Source of the DNA: DAIDKA01 sp963708865
Lineage (GTDB): Bacteria; Pseudomonadota; Gammaproteobacteria; Steroidobacterales; Steroidobacteraceae
Length of the DNA: 64,000 bases
Reading direction: 5' to 3'
NCBI GenBank assembly: GCA_963708865.1
Contig: CAVPUC010000004.1
Coordinates: forward strand, 558,001 to 622,000
Of the stretch, positions 10,836 through 22,493 are shown one piece after another. Position 1 is the stretch's first letter; each line of letters opens with the position of its first letter. The position numbers were made by a program, and so were the translations under genes. The notes below the pieces were generated by a model that saw nothing but the letters and a program-made list of their open reading frames with translations, was not told the DNA's origin and did not search any database.

Positions 10836-11610
10836 TCAAGCCGGATGCTGGCGTCGCACGTGCAGCGCCATCAGCAGCTCACGCACCGGCTCGCCGAGCA
10901 GCTCGTAGATGGCCCGATTGGAGCGCACCATCGCATCCGCAGTCGGCAGTACGGCGAACTCGATATGCGGACCGGTCACGTGGACGGGAGCTGGCGTGAC
11001 GTTGAGGCCGGTGGCCTGAAACTCCCGCGTTGCGCGCAGCATGTGGGTGCTGCTGGTCACGAGCAGAATCGAGTTCACATGGTTGGCGCGCAGGATGAGC
11101 GCGGAATTGCGCGCATTCTCAAACGTATCAAGCGACGTCCATTCCACCCAGCGCGCCGGGACCTGGAAATCGCGCTGCAGTGACACGGCCATGGAGGCGG
11201 CGTTGTAGTAATCGCTCGATACCAGTATCGGCAGCTGCGTGGTGCGCGCGAGCCACGCGCCATAGTTGAGCCGTTCCAACAATTCCAGGCCCACCGCCGG
11301 CCGGCCCCCATACTCGGGGGCGGGGTGTGAGTCCGGACCCCCCAGGATGACGATGGCCTGCGCGCCCGTCGGTGTTGCCGGATCGAAGGCCGGATAGGCC
11401 TCGCTCAGCCGCGTGAGTTCGTCCGCCACCATCGGCATCGACAGCAACCACAGCAGGCTCAACGCCGTGACCAGGCAGGTCCAGCCGGAGCGCCGATGGC
11501 GCAATGCCAGCAGGACAGCGCCCAGCACTGCCAGCAGCAGCAATCCGGTGGGCGGCAGGAACACACCGCGAGCCAACCCTTTGAACCAAGACCCAGTAGA
11601 AGTGCAACAT
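10836..11610 (-). CDS. YdcF/ElyC-type DUF218 membrane protein (apparent frameshift)
   Basis: Inner-membrane protein with two N-terminal hydrophobic helices followed by a DUF218 domain (AIVILGGPDSHPAPEYGG, then SLDTFENARNSALIL and LLVTSSTHMLRA). Relatives include YdcF and ElyC, the latter linked to envelope and peptidoglycan homeostasis. The long frame could begin only at a TTG (11576), but an ATG at 11610 in another frame encodes MLHFYWVLV. Deleting one base near 11583 joins it as MLHFYWVLVKGLARGVFLPP, a much more natural start. I therefore annotate from 11610 with one apparent +1 indel. It is convergent with the dioxygenase and 57 bases after the end of the DUF4175 gene. Confidence 0.8.
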
Positions 11611-11667
11611 TATCCCGGCAGCGCAACCGGGCATCCGGCGCGGCTGCGCATCACCCAACTCGTTTTC

Positions 11668-14600
11668 TTACTGTCCCTTGCTGAGGCGGCGATAGTACTC
11701 AGCCACCGCGTCCTGATAGCCCTCGGGGACCGGCAGTGATTCGGCGTTGCGCACGACATTGTTGTCGTCGGCGGGATCATGTCCCAACTGCAGCTCGAGG
11801 CGATCCACGCCGCTGCGCACTTCGGCAAACAACTGGTCGACGACTTCGGGGTTGCCCGGAAAGCGGCGGGGGTCCAGCCGTTGCATGGAGCGGATCAGAT
11901 CATCGACCTGGCGCTTCGCAACGGCATCATCGGCCACCGCGCGCCGCACGCTTTGCAGGTCCGCCAGTCCCTGATCGAAATTCTTTTCGCGATCCGCGGG
12001 CGTCGCAGCGGTATCGGGCCTCGCGGCGCCGCGCGCGCCGTACTGGTTATTGCCGGTGTTCCAGCCGCCATCGATGTAGCCTCCCCGACCGCCACCGGCG
12101 ACGGTGACCTCGCCACCGCGCACCGATCCATTGCCGGGCGCCCCATCGCGACGACCCTGACCCTGACCCTGTCCTTGTCCTTGCCCTTGCCTTGCCTTGT
12201 CCTTGCCCTTGGCCCTGCCTCCCTTGCCTTGCGCCTGACCCTGGCTGCCGCCCTTGCCTGACTGTCCTTGGCCGGGCTGCGTCCCGCGCTGGCCCGCGCC
12301 GTCCAGTTGCGCCAGGCGCGCGCGGAAACGTTGTACGGCGCTCAACGCCTCATCGGTCGCCGGTGCATCACCCGAGGCGCGACCCGCCTGACGCACTGCA
12401 TCGCCCAATTTCGCCAGTGCGTCGGGAATATCACTTTCCGAGGAATCACCCGCCGGGTTGTAGCTGCGACGCATGAGATCGGCACTGCGCTGCAGGCGGG
12501 TCTCAACATCTGACTCATCCAGATCGCTCAGCGCATCGCGCAGCTTCGTCGCCGTCTCGCGGTTGCTCTTGAGCGCGGCGCGCTCCGCGTCACGCAACGA
12601 CTGCGTCAGATGTCCGACATCATCCGCCAGCTGCTGACGCGATCTGATCATGTCCTCAGCACTCGGAAGCGGTCGGCCGGAGCGCCCCACGCCATTCGGG
12701 CGACCGAGCATGTCCTTGAGCTGCTCCTGTTGCTGACGGGCGCGCTCGGCAAGCTGCTGCGCCTTCTGGCCCAGCTCATCGATGTGGCCCGCCGATTCGT
12801 TGCGCTGCAGGCCACCCAAGGCGGCCATGGCATCACGCAGCCCTTCGGCAGCGCGACGCGCGCCGGCAGCATCGCGCTGGTCGACGGCGCGGCGCATCGA
12901 CTCCTGCGCCTCGCGCAAGCGGTTCATCGCCTGGCGTATGGTGGCCGCTGCCGACTGGTCATTTTGCGTGCCCGAGTGACCGGATTGACCGGCCTGACCC
13001 GACGCCCCGCCTGGCCCGACTGGCCGGACTGGCCGGACTGGCCGGACTGGCCGGACTTGCCCGACTTACCCGATTTACCCGTCTGACCCGACTGTGCGGA
13101 CTGCTGTGATTGACCCGACTGCGAACCGGATGAGTCGTTCTGCGCGAGCTGTTCCAACTGGCGCTGCAACTCCTCGGCCTGTCGACGCAGCATTTCCTGT
13201 TGCCAGCGCTCACCGGCTGCGTCCGCGCCGTTCGGGCGCTCCTGCGCGAGCTCCTCCTGCTTGCGTGCGAGCTCATCGAGCTTGCGCAGGGCGGCATCGA
13301 TCTGCTCGTCACGTTTTTGCGAGGGCGAGGCCGACTGCGCGGTCTCGTAATTATTCTTTTGCGTGTCCAGTTCCAGATCAGAAAGACTCGCCAGATCGCG
13401 ACCCATGCTGCCGCCGCCGCCCCCGCCACCGCCGCCCCCGCCGAAGGCAACCTGGATCTCACGGAACGTGGCCTCGGCGCGCAGCAGGTGCTGCAGGGCC
13501 TTTTGTTCATCGGGCAGCGCCTCGCGCCACTGGGACTGTGACAGGTGCGTCACCGCAGGGGTCATGGCGTCGGCCGCCGCGTTCATCTCCTTCTGAAAGC
13601 CGCTGAACTGCTCATTGGCATCGGTGAGGTCGCGCATCTGCAGGCGTCCGGTCAGCGACATCGCCTGGCCGCGCAGCGTGTTTTGCACATCGGAGAGGAA
13701 TTTTGCCTGCTCGGCCTGCTTCGCGGCGGCCGCCTTGCCATCCACCTGCGCCCAGGTGCCGGTGATGATCTCTTTTTCACGGCGCGAGATTTCCATCTGC
13801 TCATTGGCACCCCCGCCCCCGCCCCCGCCACCGCCGCCTGCCTGGGATTGGGAGAACTCGCGCTCATAGGGATCGGCCTGGACGAAGACCATCTGCGAGC
13901 GCGATTGCGCGCGCGCATCAGCCGCCTGCGCGTAGACACTGACGACATCTCCCGGCACCAGCTTCATCGATTCAAGGCTGATGACGGCGCCACCGTGCGC
14001 GTCGTGAGCGCCCGGATGAGGCAGCAGATTGATCTGCTGGTCGGGGCCGCCATTCACTGAATAATGCAGCGACAACTCGCGCAGGCCGAAATCATCGGTG
14101 GCCTGGACATTGAGGCTGACTTCCTCGATCGGGCTGGCACGATAGTCCCCACCCGGCTTGACGATCGCGACCTGGGGCGCCGCGGCTTCGCCGGCTTCGA
14201 TGAAATAATCTTCGGTAATCCGGGTCGGACGCCGACTGTCGACGGTGGTAAGGTGATAGGCGCCATCCTTCTCCAGGGGCACCGTCACGCTATAGGTATT
14301 GGCGGCGCCGGGCACCAGCGGCAGCTGGTGGCCGTCGTCCAATACCAACGCCCCGTTGGCCAGCGGCTGGTCGGTGAGGATCGACAGTTCCGCGTGCGTG
14401 CCCTGCACCGCGCGCAGATCACCGCCATGCTCCTCGGTGCGATCCGGCAACTGCGTCCAGGCCGGATAGTGATAGGTCACGCGGATCTGGCGCACCTGGG
14501 CAACGTCTGCCACCTGCGCATTGAAATGCTGCGACTCCAGGGGGCCCGCCTCGACGTAGTACTCGGCATGATCCGGCAGCGCGGACAACAGATATCGAAA

Positions 14601-15338
14601 ACCGCCGGACTGCGGCTGCGGCTGCATGGTGACCTGCTGCCAGCCGGCATTGCCGATGCGCACGTGCAGGCGCACATCCGGCGTTGTGAGGCCCACCATG
14701 CCCGCGGTCACCAGCAGATCGGCGTGCCGCCGCACCGTCGTATCACCCGGGCCGACATGCAGTTCATAGAGCGGACCATTGCGCGGCGCCGACCACAGCA
14801 ACGCCGCGCCATAGCCCATGTACCCTGGGCCTGAGCGGATCAACCACACCAGTGCGAGCACGCACACCACGCCGCAGCTCAATAGTCCCGCGAGCAGTGG
14901 CGTGGATACCAACGATGTCGGCCGCGCGGTATGCGCCACGCGCAGCGTGTCCGCCGCCAACAGCTCGCCAAAGGCGCCGGAAGCCGCCCTCGCGCTGTCC
15001 GAAGTTTCCTGCGCCTCCCGTTGCGTGAAAGTGCGCAGGCGTTCTTCAAATTGCGGGAATCGGGATTCGGCGCGACGGATCACGCGCTGGCGGTTCAGGC
15101 GCCACAGGGGAATTGCCAAGCCCAGCACGGCACCAGCCGCCAGTGCCACCATCAGCACCAGGCGCGAACCGCGCACGCTCCCGGCGGAGAAGGCATAACG
15201 GTTGGCGAAGATCACCAAGAGCGGCGTCAGCCCCAGGGCGAGGCCACCCAGAATGGCGGCACCGCGCGCGATGGCGCCCAGGCGCAACCGCATCTGCAGT
15301 CGCTTCACGTAGTCGCGTAGTTCCTCGCTCGCACTCAA
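11668..15338 (-). CDS. DUF4175 family protein, last gene of the MoxR/VWA operon (apparent frameshift)
   Basis: Very large protein (about 1220 residues). Three N-terminal membrane segments lead into a periplasmic-type beta-rich region (about 200-530). The long C-terminal part is coiled-coil and Gln/Gly-rich, with poly-Gly tracts, SGQ repeats and GQ repeats. It matches the DUF4175 (low-complexity alpha/gamma-proteobacterial) family, whose function is not established. The reading frame breaks at the C4 run 13005-13008. Adding one base joins the SGQAG repeat to the C-terminal ASGQAGQSGHSGTQNDQ segment, so I treat it as one gene. A TTG at 15338 overlapping the upstream stop (TTGA) is the best start. 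It probably acts in the envelope with the VWA and MoxR proteins encoded upstream. Confidence 0.75.
13011..13082. repeat. Low-complexity SGQ-encoding tandem repeat within the DUF4175 gene
   Basis: A 9-base unit, TGGCCGGAC on the plus strand, recurs about five times and then decays into related units. On the minus strand it encodes Ser-Gly-Gln/Lys triplets. Poly-Gly tracts lie nearby at about 13408-13443 and 13808-13840, and a GQ repeat at about 12158-12200. These are slippage-prone, and the single deletion-type frameshift of the window lies beside this array. Confidence 0.85.
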
Positions 15339-17360
15339 GAGGATTCTCGCTGGGTATTCAGATAGCGGCTGGCCACCAGGGATTCGGCAACCATGGCCAG
15401 GAGCAGTAAGCACATAGCGTACCACCAGAGGTTATGAACCGATTCTTCGCGGGTCACAGCGGCCGTACCAGCGGCGACTGCCGTCCCCGGTGCCACCCGG
15501 GCGTCGCTCATGCCTTGCCAGAGCTTAAGCTTGTCAGCACTGGCCGGCGCGAGATCCGATTCCAGCCGGGAGATATTGGCGGCGACCAGGTCATGCCGCG
15601 AATCCGCAAGCGTCAGGGCGTAGAACCCGGCCGCCGGCAACGGCCAGCTGCGAACCTGTGCGGCCTGACGCAAGTCCAGCGGATGCGTGCCATCGGGCGC
15701 AAGCACATCGGCACTGCCACGGACCGCGGGATCCGGGCGCAGGTCAACCGAATCCCCGACACTCAAGGCGCTCACCCGGCTGCCGCGGCCGCTCAGATAG
15801 CTCGCCAGTCGATCGACGAAGGCGACGAACTGCGGGTGCAGGGGCAGATCGGTGGTCAGACGGTCAAAGCCGGTGGCGAACAGCAGCACGCGCCCCTTGC
15901 CCAGGGGCTTCTCGAGCAGCAGCGGGGTCTGATCGGCAAGGCGCAGGCCAACCTGCGCCTGCGGCGCATCCACCCGCGTCACATAGAAGACCTTGATGCC
16001 CTGCCATCCTGCGAGCGCCCCGGCGGGCGCGTAGGCGTCGTCGACGGCGGCCACTGCGGCGAAGCGGCTGTCATCGCGCGTGAAGTCGTGCATGCCCACG
16101 ATTGGCGCATCGAACACCGGGATACGCCGCTGTTGTGCCGCCGCGGTTCCCGCGCTGATCAAGGCTCGGCCACCCGCCTTGACCCAGGCCGCCACGCGTG
16201 CTTCGACGGCGGGCGAGAGACCCGCGACGTCCGACAGCACGATGAAGGCATAGGCCGAGAGGTCGCGGTTGCGCAGCTGCTCGGCGGTGACCTCATCCAG
16301 CACCACGGCCGCATCGGCGGCGGATTGCAGCGCCGAACGAAAATACAGGCCGGTCGCTGCATCGGAGCCCTGATGCACGAACAAACCATGCACGCGCTCG
16401 CTGCGCTGGATCACAAAGTCATAGCGATCATCCGCCGCCAGGGCATCGGCGCTGTCGATCTGCACGCTCGCGCGCACCAGGCCATAGGGGATATCGAGAC
16501 TGGCAAACACTGCCGAGGCCCGTGCCGAGGCCGGCACCTTGATGCTCTGCTGGCCCGATGCCCGCCCATTGATCAACAAGGTGACGGTGCGCGTGGCGGC
16601 GGGAGTCGCGAAGCCCGCAATGGTTGCGACGATGCGCGTCTTGGTCGGATCCCAGACCTGTGCCGGAGCGGCGACGCTCTCGACCGTCCAGTTCGGTGTC
16701 ACCGGCGTGCCGACCGGGTGCAGCACCAGCGTCACGCTCGCCGGCATCCGCAGCTCATTTAAATCCGGCGGCAGGCCCGTGGCCTGCAGGTCACTGAACA
16801 GGTGCAGTTCGATCGGCATGTGCGTGCCCGCCGCAAGGGTGCGCGCCAGGCTCGCCAGCAGCACGAGGCTACCGCGCGCATCGGTCGCGGTAATGCCGCG
16901 AATGGCCGCCTCCAGCACGCCGGAATCCTGCACCTGCTCGGTGAGCGCATCGGCGCGCGAACCCAGCAGCCACCACCTGTGCCTGGGTATCGCGCGGCTT
17001 GGCCGCGATCAGCGCCAGGGCCTCGCGCTGCGCATCCGCCAGGCGCGTGCCGGCACGCATGCTGAAGGAGTCATCGATCGCGAGCACCAGCAGCTTCTCC
17101 GGTGCGCTGCCGGGCAGGTGGCCGCGGACATAGGGCTCGGCGAAGGCCGCGGCCAGCAGCAACAGCACGGCGACCCGCAGCAGCAGCAGCAGCCAGTGAT
17201 CGATGCGGCGGCGGCGGGTGGTGCTGCGCTGCTGGGGTTCGAACAGCATCAGCGAGCTGAACTTTCTGGGCTGGCTGGCGCTGCGTTTCAATAGATGCAG
17301 CCATACCGGCAGCGCGATGGCAAGCGCGCCCAACAGGAATCCGGGTGCCAGCCAGCCCAT
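15335..17360 (-). CDS. BatA/VWA-domain membrane protein (apparent frameshift)
   Basis: About 675 residues. The N-terminal BatA segment (MGWLAPGFLLGALAIALPVWLHLLKR) is followed by the RKFSSLMLFE motif, a second helix and a VWA domain with the MIDAS sequence DDSFSM. A long periplasmic region with a GATase1-like part and a final membrane helix follow. The frame breaks near 16971. Deleting one base joins the TQAQVV and LLGSRADALTEQVQDSG segments into a continuous VWA domain. The start at 17360 abuts the stop of the DUF58 gene and the stop overlaps the DUF4175 start. Such proteins are the membrane VWA partners of MoxR ATPases; direct function is not established. Confidence 0.8.
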
Positions 17361-18253
17361 CAGTCCCGCCCCGTGCGCAGGCGCAGGTATTGCAGCAACG
17401 CCTCATCGAGCGGCTTATCGGTCTGCAGCAGGTGATAGCCGATGCCGGCGCGCCGCGCCTCGCGGGCCAGATCCGCGACATGCGCATCGATGCGCTCGCG
17501 GTAGCGGCCGCGCACATAGTCTTCCGACACCTCAAGCGCCGCGCCGCTCTCCAGGTCAATGAGCATTGAGGAACCGTCCACCGTCGGGCGCAGCTCCTGC
17601 GGATCGAGGACCTGGAACAGCACCACTTCATTCCCATGGATGCGCAGCGGCGTGACGGCACGGACGATATCGGCGGGCGGCGCGTAGAAATCCGACAGCA
17701 CGACCACCATGCCACGACGCCGCAGAAATGCCTGCAGATGCTCCAACGGCGCAGCGTAGGAGGTGTTCGCCTGCGGCTGCGCCTCCAGCAGTGAGGCCAG
17801 CAGGCGCTGCAGATGTCCCTGACGCGAGGACGGCGGCACGAAATCGCGCACCGTGTCGCCGAAGATGACCAGGCCCGTGGCATCCCGCTGCCGGCGCGTC
17901 GCCAGGTACGCGAGCGCCGCGGCGATGAAGCGCACGTACGCGAGCTTCGATACCGCATGCGAGGCAAAGCCCATCGAACTGCTGGCATCGACCAGCAGCA
18001 TCAACTGGCTGTTGGTCTCGCCCTGGAAGCGCTTGATATAGGCCCGATCCGAGCGGGCGTACACATTCCAGTCCACATGGCGCAGGTCATCGCCGGGCGC
18101 GTAGGCCCGGTATTCGGCGAATTCCTGGCTGAAGCCGAAGTCGGCGGAACGGTGCAGGCCGGCGACGAATCCATTGACCACCGTGGCAGCCACCAGGTCC
18201 AGCCCGGAGATGGCATTCAGCACGGCAGGGTCGAGCAGGTTCTGCACGGCCAT
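17360..18253 (-). CDS. DUF58 / VWA-domain protein, MoxR partner
   Basis: 297 residues, cytosolic. The DUF58 signature EYRAYAPGDDLRHVDWN (residues 48-63) precedes a VWA domain with the MIDAS motif D89-A-S91-S-S93 and a later VVVLSDF segment. DUF58 genes almost always neighbour MoxR-type AAA+ ATPases, and the protein is regarded as an adaptor or substrate-binding partner. Its start lies 4 bases after the MoxR gene and its stop overlaps the BatA gene by one base, so co-expression is near certain. Confidence 0.92.
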   Translation of the reverse strand: MAVQNLLDPAVLNAISGLDLVAATVVNGFVAGLHRSADFGFSQEFAEYRAYAPGDDLRHVDWNVYARSDRAYIKRFQGETNSQLMLLVDASSSMGFASHAVSKLAYVRFIAAALAYLATRRQRDATGLVIFGDTVRDFVPPSSRQGHLQRLLASLLEAQPQANTSYAAPLEHLQAFLRRRGMVVVLSDFYAPPADIVRAVTPLRIHGNEVVLFQVLDPQELRPTVDGSSMLIDLESGAALEVSEDYVRGRYRERIDAHVADLAREARRAGIGYHLLQTDKPLDEALLQYLRLRTGRD

Positions 18254-18257
18254 CCCT

Positions 18258-19277
18258 TTAGGTGCGCGGCATCTGCGTCAACATCTGCCGCAGGATCTCG
18301 TCCGCCTCGATACGGTCCGATTGCGCGTGGAAGTTCAGGAGGATGCGGTGGCGCAATACCGGCAGCACGTACGCATCGATATCATCGAAGTCGACATGGT
18401 AGCGGCCGCGGGCCAGCGCCCGCGCCTTGGCCGCCAGCACGATGAACTGCGCGGCGCGCACGCTCGCGCCGTAGTTCACATAGCGGCGCACGATCTCCGG
18501 AGCCTCCTCGGACTTGAAACGCGTGGCGCGCACCACGCGCACCACGTGGCGGGCCACCTCATCGCTGACCGGCACCATGCGGATGAGCTGCTGAAATTCC
18601 AGCAGCTCCGCGGCCGAGGTCACCGGCGCGATGGTGACCGAGCGGGTGCTGGTGGTGCGGGTGATGACCTGCATTTCATCCTCGAGCCCGAGGTAGTCGA
18701 GCACGGTGTTGAACAAGAAGCGGTCCAGCTGCGCCTCGGGCAGCGGATAGGTGCCTTCCAGTTCGATGGGATTCTGGGTCGCGAGCACAAAGAAGGGTGC
18801 CGGCAGCGGATGCACGGTGCCGCGTACCGTGCAGGAGTGTTCCTGCATGGCCTCCAGGAGCGCCGACTGGGTCTTGGGCGGTGTGCGATTGATCTCATCC
18901 GCCAGCACCACATTGCCGAACAGCGGCCCGGGCGCAAAGGTCCAGCGCCGCCGCCCCGTGCTCTGGTCATCTTCGATGATGTCAGTGCCGGTGATGTCCG
19001 CCGGCATCAGGTCCGGGGTGAACTGGATACGGCTGAAGGCGAGCCCGAGGGTCTGCGCGATGGTGCGCACCATCAGTGTCTTGGCGGTACCCGGCAGGCC
19101 CGTGATCAGACAGTGCCCGCCGACCAGCAGCGCGGTCAGGATCTGATCCAGGACCTCGTCCTGGCCGACAATCACCTGGCCGACCTGCGCCAGGATCTGC
19201 CCACGTACCGCCTTGAACCGTTCCACGCGGGCCGCCAGCGCGGTGGCATCCAGGCTCGAAATATCGGTTTGCGTCAT
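18258..19277 (-). CDS. MoxR-family AAA+ ATPase
   Basis: 339 residues. Walker A GLPGTAKT (60-67), Walker B VVLADEIN (123-130, D127/E128), sensor 1 ATQNP and the arginine-finger region PEAQLDRFLF are all present, with the C-terminal AAA lid typical of MoxR. MoxR ATPases act as chaperones that insert cofactors or remodel VWA-containing complexes (known for methanol dehydrogenase and the RavA-ViaA and GvpN relatives). It is the engine of the eight-gene operon running from 25569 to 11668. A 16-base spacer separates it from the TPR-zincin gene. Confidence 0.95.
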   Translation of the reverse strand: MTQTDISSLDATALAARVERFKAVRGQILAQVGQVIVGQDEVLDQILTALLVGGHCLITGLPGTAKTLMVRTIAQTLGLAFSRIQFTPDLMPADITGTDIIEDDQSTGRRRWTFAPGPLFGNVVLADEINRTPPKTQSALLEAMQEHSCTVRGTVHPLPAPFFVLATQNPIELEGTYPLPEAQLDRFLFNTVLDYLGLEDEMQVITRTTSTRSVTIAPVTSAAELLEFQQLIRMVPVSDEVARHVVRVVRATRFKSEEAPEIVRRYVNYGASVRAAQFIVLAAKARALARGRYHVDFDDIDAYVLPVLRHRILLNFHAQSDRIEADEILRQMLTQMPRT

Positions 19278-19293
19278 GCGTCTTTTCTCTTGG

Positions 19294-21531
19294 TTATTGA
19301 CCGGTAAGTTCCAGCAGCAGTTTCTGGGCGGGTCGGAAATCGGGTGCGACTTCGAGCGCCGCCAGGACCGCGTTCATCGCACAATCCGCATCACCCGCGC
19401 CATGACAGGCGCGGGCGAGATCATAGTTGGCCTGCGCCTTGTCGAGCGGATGCAGCGCCAGCACCGCGGCAAATTCGCGGCGCGCCGCCGCGTAGTCGCG
19501 GGCCTCCATGAGCAGGTCCCCCAGATGCCGGTGCGAATCGGTATCGAAGACCGGATCGATCAGATTGATCTTCTGCAAGGTGGCCATGGCGGCAGTCTTG
19601 TCCCCCGCCTCCTGCTCAAGCTTCGCCAGCTGCTCAAGCGCGGCGGGGTCGCGCCCGCGGTGCTGCACGTAGCGCGTCGAGCGCACTCGTCGCGATCGGC
19701 GCTTTGCCTTGGCTTACCGCCGCGTCGGCCAGCAGCTGATAGGCATTGCCGTCGTACACGTAGTCCGGATACAGCGCAATGACGGCCTCGGCAGCTGGCC
19801 AGCACTTCGTCGTCGCGTTTGGCGCGTGCCGCGGCCACCAGCGCTTCGAGCTGTTTGTGCCAGGCATCGAATCCGGCCACCAACGCGGCGGTATCCTGGT
19901 AGAGCCAGGCCTGGAACTGCTTGTCGAACGCCTCCGGCTCCATGCCGAGGACCGTCTTGATGGCCTCCGGCGTGCTGCGCGGTATCGCGAACTGGTGCAC
20001 CAGGTCGAGCAGCTTCTGCTCTCCCCAATGCGCCTGGATGTAGTCGCACATGCGCCCCGCCTCGAAATACGACACCAGCACCTGGGTTGGGTACTCGGGG
20101 TGAATGAAGCCCCGATCCATGTCCGCGACCGGCAACAGCTTGTGATCACGCAGTGCGACGATGATGTCGGGAGTAATGGAGTCGCCCCACTCCGGCGAGG
20201 CTTCGGTCTCCTCGTGCACCGCGAGCCCCTCGGTGAACCAACGCGGCACGCGGTGGCGCGTCGCCTTGAGGATGAACACATGGCTCATCTCATGGCGCAG
20301 GGTGCTGGCCCAGTGGAACTCCCCGGGTTTGCGTCCCGAGGGGCTGTCCATGGCGACCACCTGGCCGAAGGTCACGCCGAGTGCGCCCAGGCCCGGCATG
20401 CCCAGCGTGCGTACCGCAAAGTCCTCGTGATCCGGGTAGACCTCCACCTGCACCGGGCCGTCGAGGGTCATGTGGTACTTGCTTTGGTAGTCGCTGATGG
20501 CCTGCGCCAGCACCTGGTGAAAGTACGGATACAGCAGCTCCGATTCCTTGCGATTCAACTTCAGGATGGTGGTCGCATCGGTGAAAGTCGCGAAATCCTT
20601 CAACGTATCCAGCAGGCGCAGACTGTTGACCGTGGCACTGTCGCGGTAGCCGTTCTGATAGCACTGGGTCAGCTGCGCGCGCGCCTCCTCATCCTGGCCG
20701 AGGCGCATCAGATTGATGCCCAGCTGCGAGCGCGCCGACCAGAGGTTGGGCGTGGCCGCGAGCGCCCTTCGGTACATGGCCACGCCGTCCTCATAGCGGC
20801 GGTTGAGAATCAGGTGCTCGGCGGCGATCGCAAAACCAGGTCCGTAGACCGGGTTGATGCCGTGGATGCGCTCCCACCATTGATCCGGGGACCGGTCCGC
20901 CAGGATCTCGATGACCGCATGGATCGCCAGGGCGTCCAGCGCCTCCGGATCCAAAGCCAGCGCCGCGTCGGCCTCTTTGACGGCCTGCTCCGGGTGATTG
21001 TCTTCGAGCGCCAGATTCGCCAGCAATTCGTGTGCCGGTGCCAGTTTCGGATCCACGGCCAACGCCTTGCCCGCCCAGCTCACCGCCTGGTCATCGAAGC
21101 CGTCCGCGCTCACCCGCGCCAGCCCCAGCATGGCCTGCGCGTCCTTCGGGTCGCGCTGCAACGCTTCATTGAAGAGTCCCACCGCATCGACATTGTTGAA
21201 TCGCTCGTGCATCAACTCACCCCAGCGGGTGCGATACAAGGCGTTGCCATCCGCTTGGGCCGCGGCGGCGCGGAACTCATTGTTGGCGGTATCGTAATCC
21301 GCCAATCCCCAGGCGCCCTCGGCCCGCAGATAGGGCGAGTTGGCGCGCGCCAGTCCCGCGAAGCACTTCTGGGCCGCCTGCTCCTGTCCTTGCAGGCGCT
21401 GCGCCAGGCACTGGCGCACCTCCGGCGGCGGCGTCGCCGCGAGCGCCGCCGGCGCAGCTCATAATGACCGCGAGCATCAAGCCCGCAAGCTCGGCGGCCC
21501 TAAGCCCCAAAGCGTGCGGCGCGCGGGTCAC
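19294..21531 (-). CDS. Exported TPR protein with zincin (HEMSH) metallopeptidase domain (three apparent frameshifts)
   Basis: About 745 residues once joined. A signal peptide (LAGLMLAVIMSAPAALAA after repair) leads to TPR units (about 40-310) and then a peptidase-MA-like gluzincin domain with LRHEMSHVF (HExxH) and the third-ligand region WFTEGLAVHEE. More TPRs close the protein, ending KLLLELTGQ. Single-base deletions near 21461, 19799 and 19673 restore one continuous frame; all are of the +1 kind. The GTG start at 21531 overlaps the stop of the caspase-like gene (GTGA). A peptidase with TPR arms inside a MoxR/VWA operon suggests envelope protein processing. Substrate unknown. Confidence 0.78.
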
Positions 21532-22493
21532 TTGTCCAGCTCCTGTTGCGCCTTGGCGAGCGCCACCAGCGCCTGACTGAGCTGCGCGCGGTAATCCTCC
21601 GGCGACATTGCCGCACGCTGGTACTTGAGCAAGTCGATCCGCTGCTCGAGCTGCTCCTTCTGTTTGAGCAGCGCGAGCTTCGCCGGATCGGTCGAGGCCT
21701 GCGGATTGCCTCCCAGGCGCACCAGGGCGAAAGACGCCAGCATGCGACCCGGATCGGTATCCGCTGCCCCGTCCCGCGCCGGCGCGGCGTTGCCGCCTTC
21801 CTCAAACACCGCGTGTTCCGTCGCCAGGCGCTTCTCGGTCTCGTAGAACGCCGCGGTCTTGCGGGTCGCGTATTGAAACGCCTCAAGCCCGGTGATGATC
21901 TGGTTCTTGTCAATGTCCGCGCCCGGGTCCTGCAGCGCCTCGACCCAGTAGCGCGCGAACACCGTGGCGTTCTTCTCGGTGCCGGTCTTGGTCGCCGCGA
22001 TGACCACCCGGTCGTGGCGCTGCAACGCCTTCACCGAGCCGCCGCTCGCGCTGGTCGTGTTGATGATCAGCTGCCGCGTGGCGGCGATGTGGTCGCACCA
22101 GCCTGCCAGCTGTTCGGCCGACACATCCGGGCCCGGCAGGTTGAACTTGTACTGGGTGCCATCAAAGGAGCCGTGACCCACCAGGGTGATCACCAGGACA
22201 TCATCGGCGTGCGCAGCGCCGGCAATGTCGACCAGCGCCTGTTGCAGGTGCTCCCGTGTCGCCTCGGGACCCGACAGCGTGACGACGTGCGCCGTCGCAC
22301 CGCCCGCCTTGGTGATGCGATCGAGGTCCGCGGCCAGTGCCGTGAAGCGCTGCTCGTAATCCGGCTCACCGCCAAGGCCCGCCACATTCACATAGTAAAT
22401 GTCGGCGTGCGCAAACGACGCAGCCACCAGTGTGATCAGCGCCAGGCCGCGCGCCAGCGCGGTGGCCCTGCGACCCATGGCGCCGCCGGTCAT
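21528..22493 (-). CDS. Exported caspase-like (C13/C14-type fold) protein lacking the catalytic cysteine
   Basis: 321 residues with a signal peptide (RGLALITLVAASFAHA, cleavage near residue 30). The following alpha/beta domain carries the catalytic-dyad histidine motif LVITLVGHGSF (H107). The second motif reads IINTTSASGGSV, where caspase-like enzymes have a C-x-S-G-G sequence; here the expected cysteine is S148. The later VVIAATKTGTEKN strand fits the same fold. A coiled-coil tail with LLKQKEQLEQRIDLLKYQ follows. The ATG at 22493 overlaps the upstream stop. It may be an inactive binding protein or a serine variant. The family is recognised by fold pattern only. Confidence 0.65.
   Translation of the reverse strand: MTGGAMGRRATALARGLALITLVAASFAHADIYYVNVAGLGGEPDYEQRFTALAADLDRITKAGGATAHVVTLSGPEATREHLQQALVDIAGAAHADDVLVITLVGHGSFDGTQYKFNLPGPDVSAEQLAGWCDHIAATRQLIINTTSASGGSVKALQRHDRVVIAATKTGTEKNATVFARYWVEALQDPGADIDKNQIITGLEAFQYATRKTAAFYETEKRLATEHAVFEEGGNAAPARDGAADTDPGRMLASFALVRLGGNPQASTDPAKLALLKQKEQLEQRIDLLKYQRAAMSPEDYRAQLSQALVALAKAQQELDK

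Noticed and set aside
11668..12927. A separate gene starting at ATG 12927, overlapping the DUF4175 stop (ATGA)
   Set aside because: The overlap looks operonic, but the residues before that stop are arginine/proline nonsense while the new frame continues the SGQ repeat upstream of the ATG. One gene with an indel in the C4 run is simpler.
13011..13082. CRISPR or direct-repeat array
   Set aside because: Units are 9 bases without spacers and encode SGQ repeats in a coding frame.
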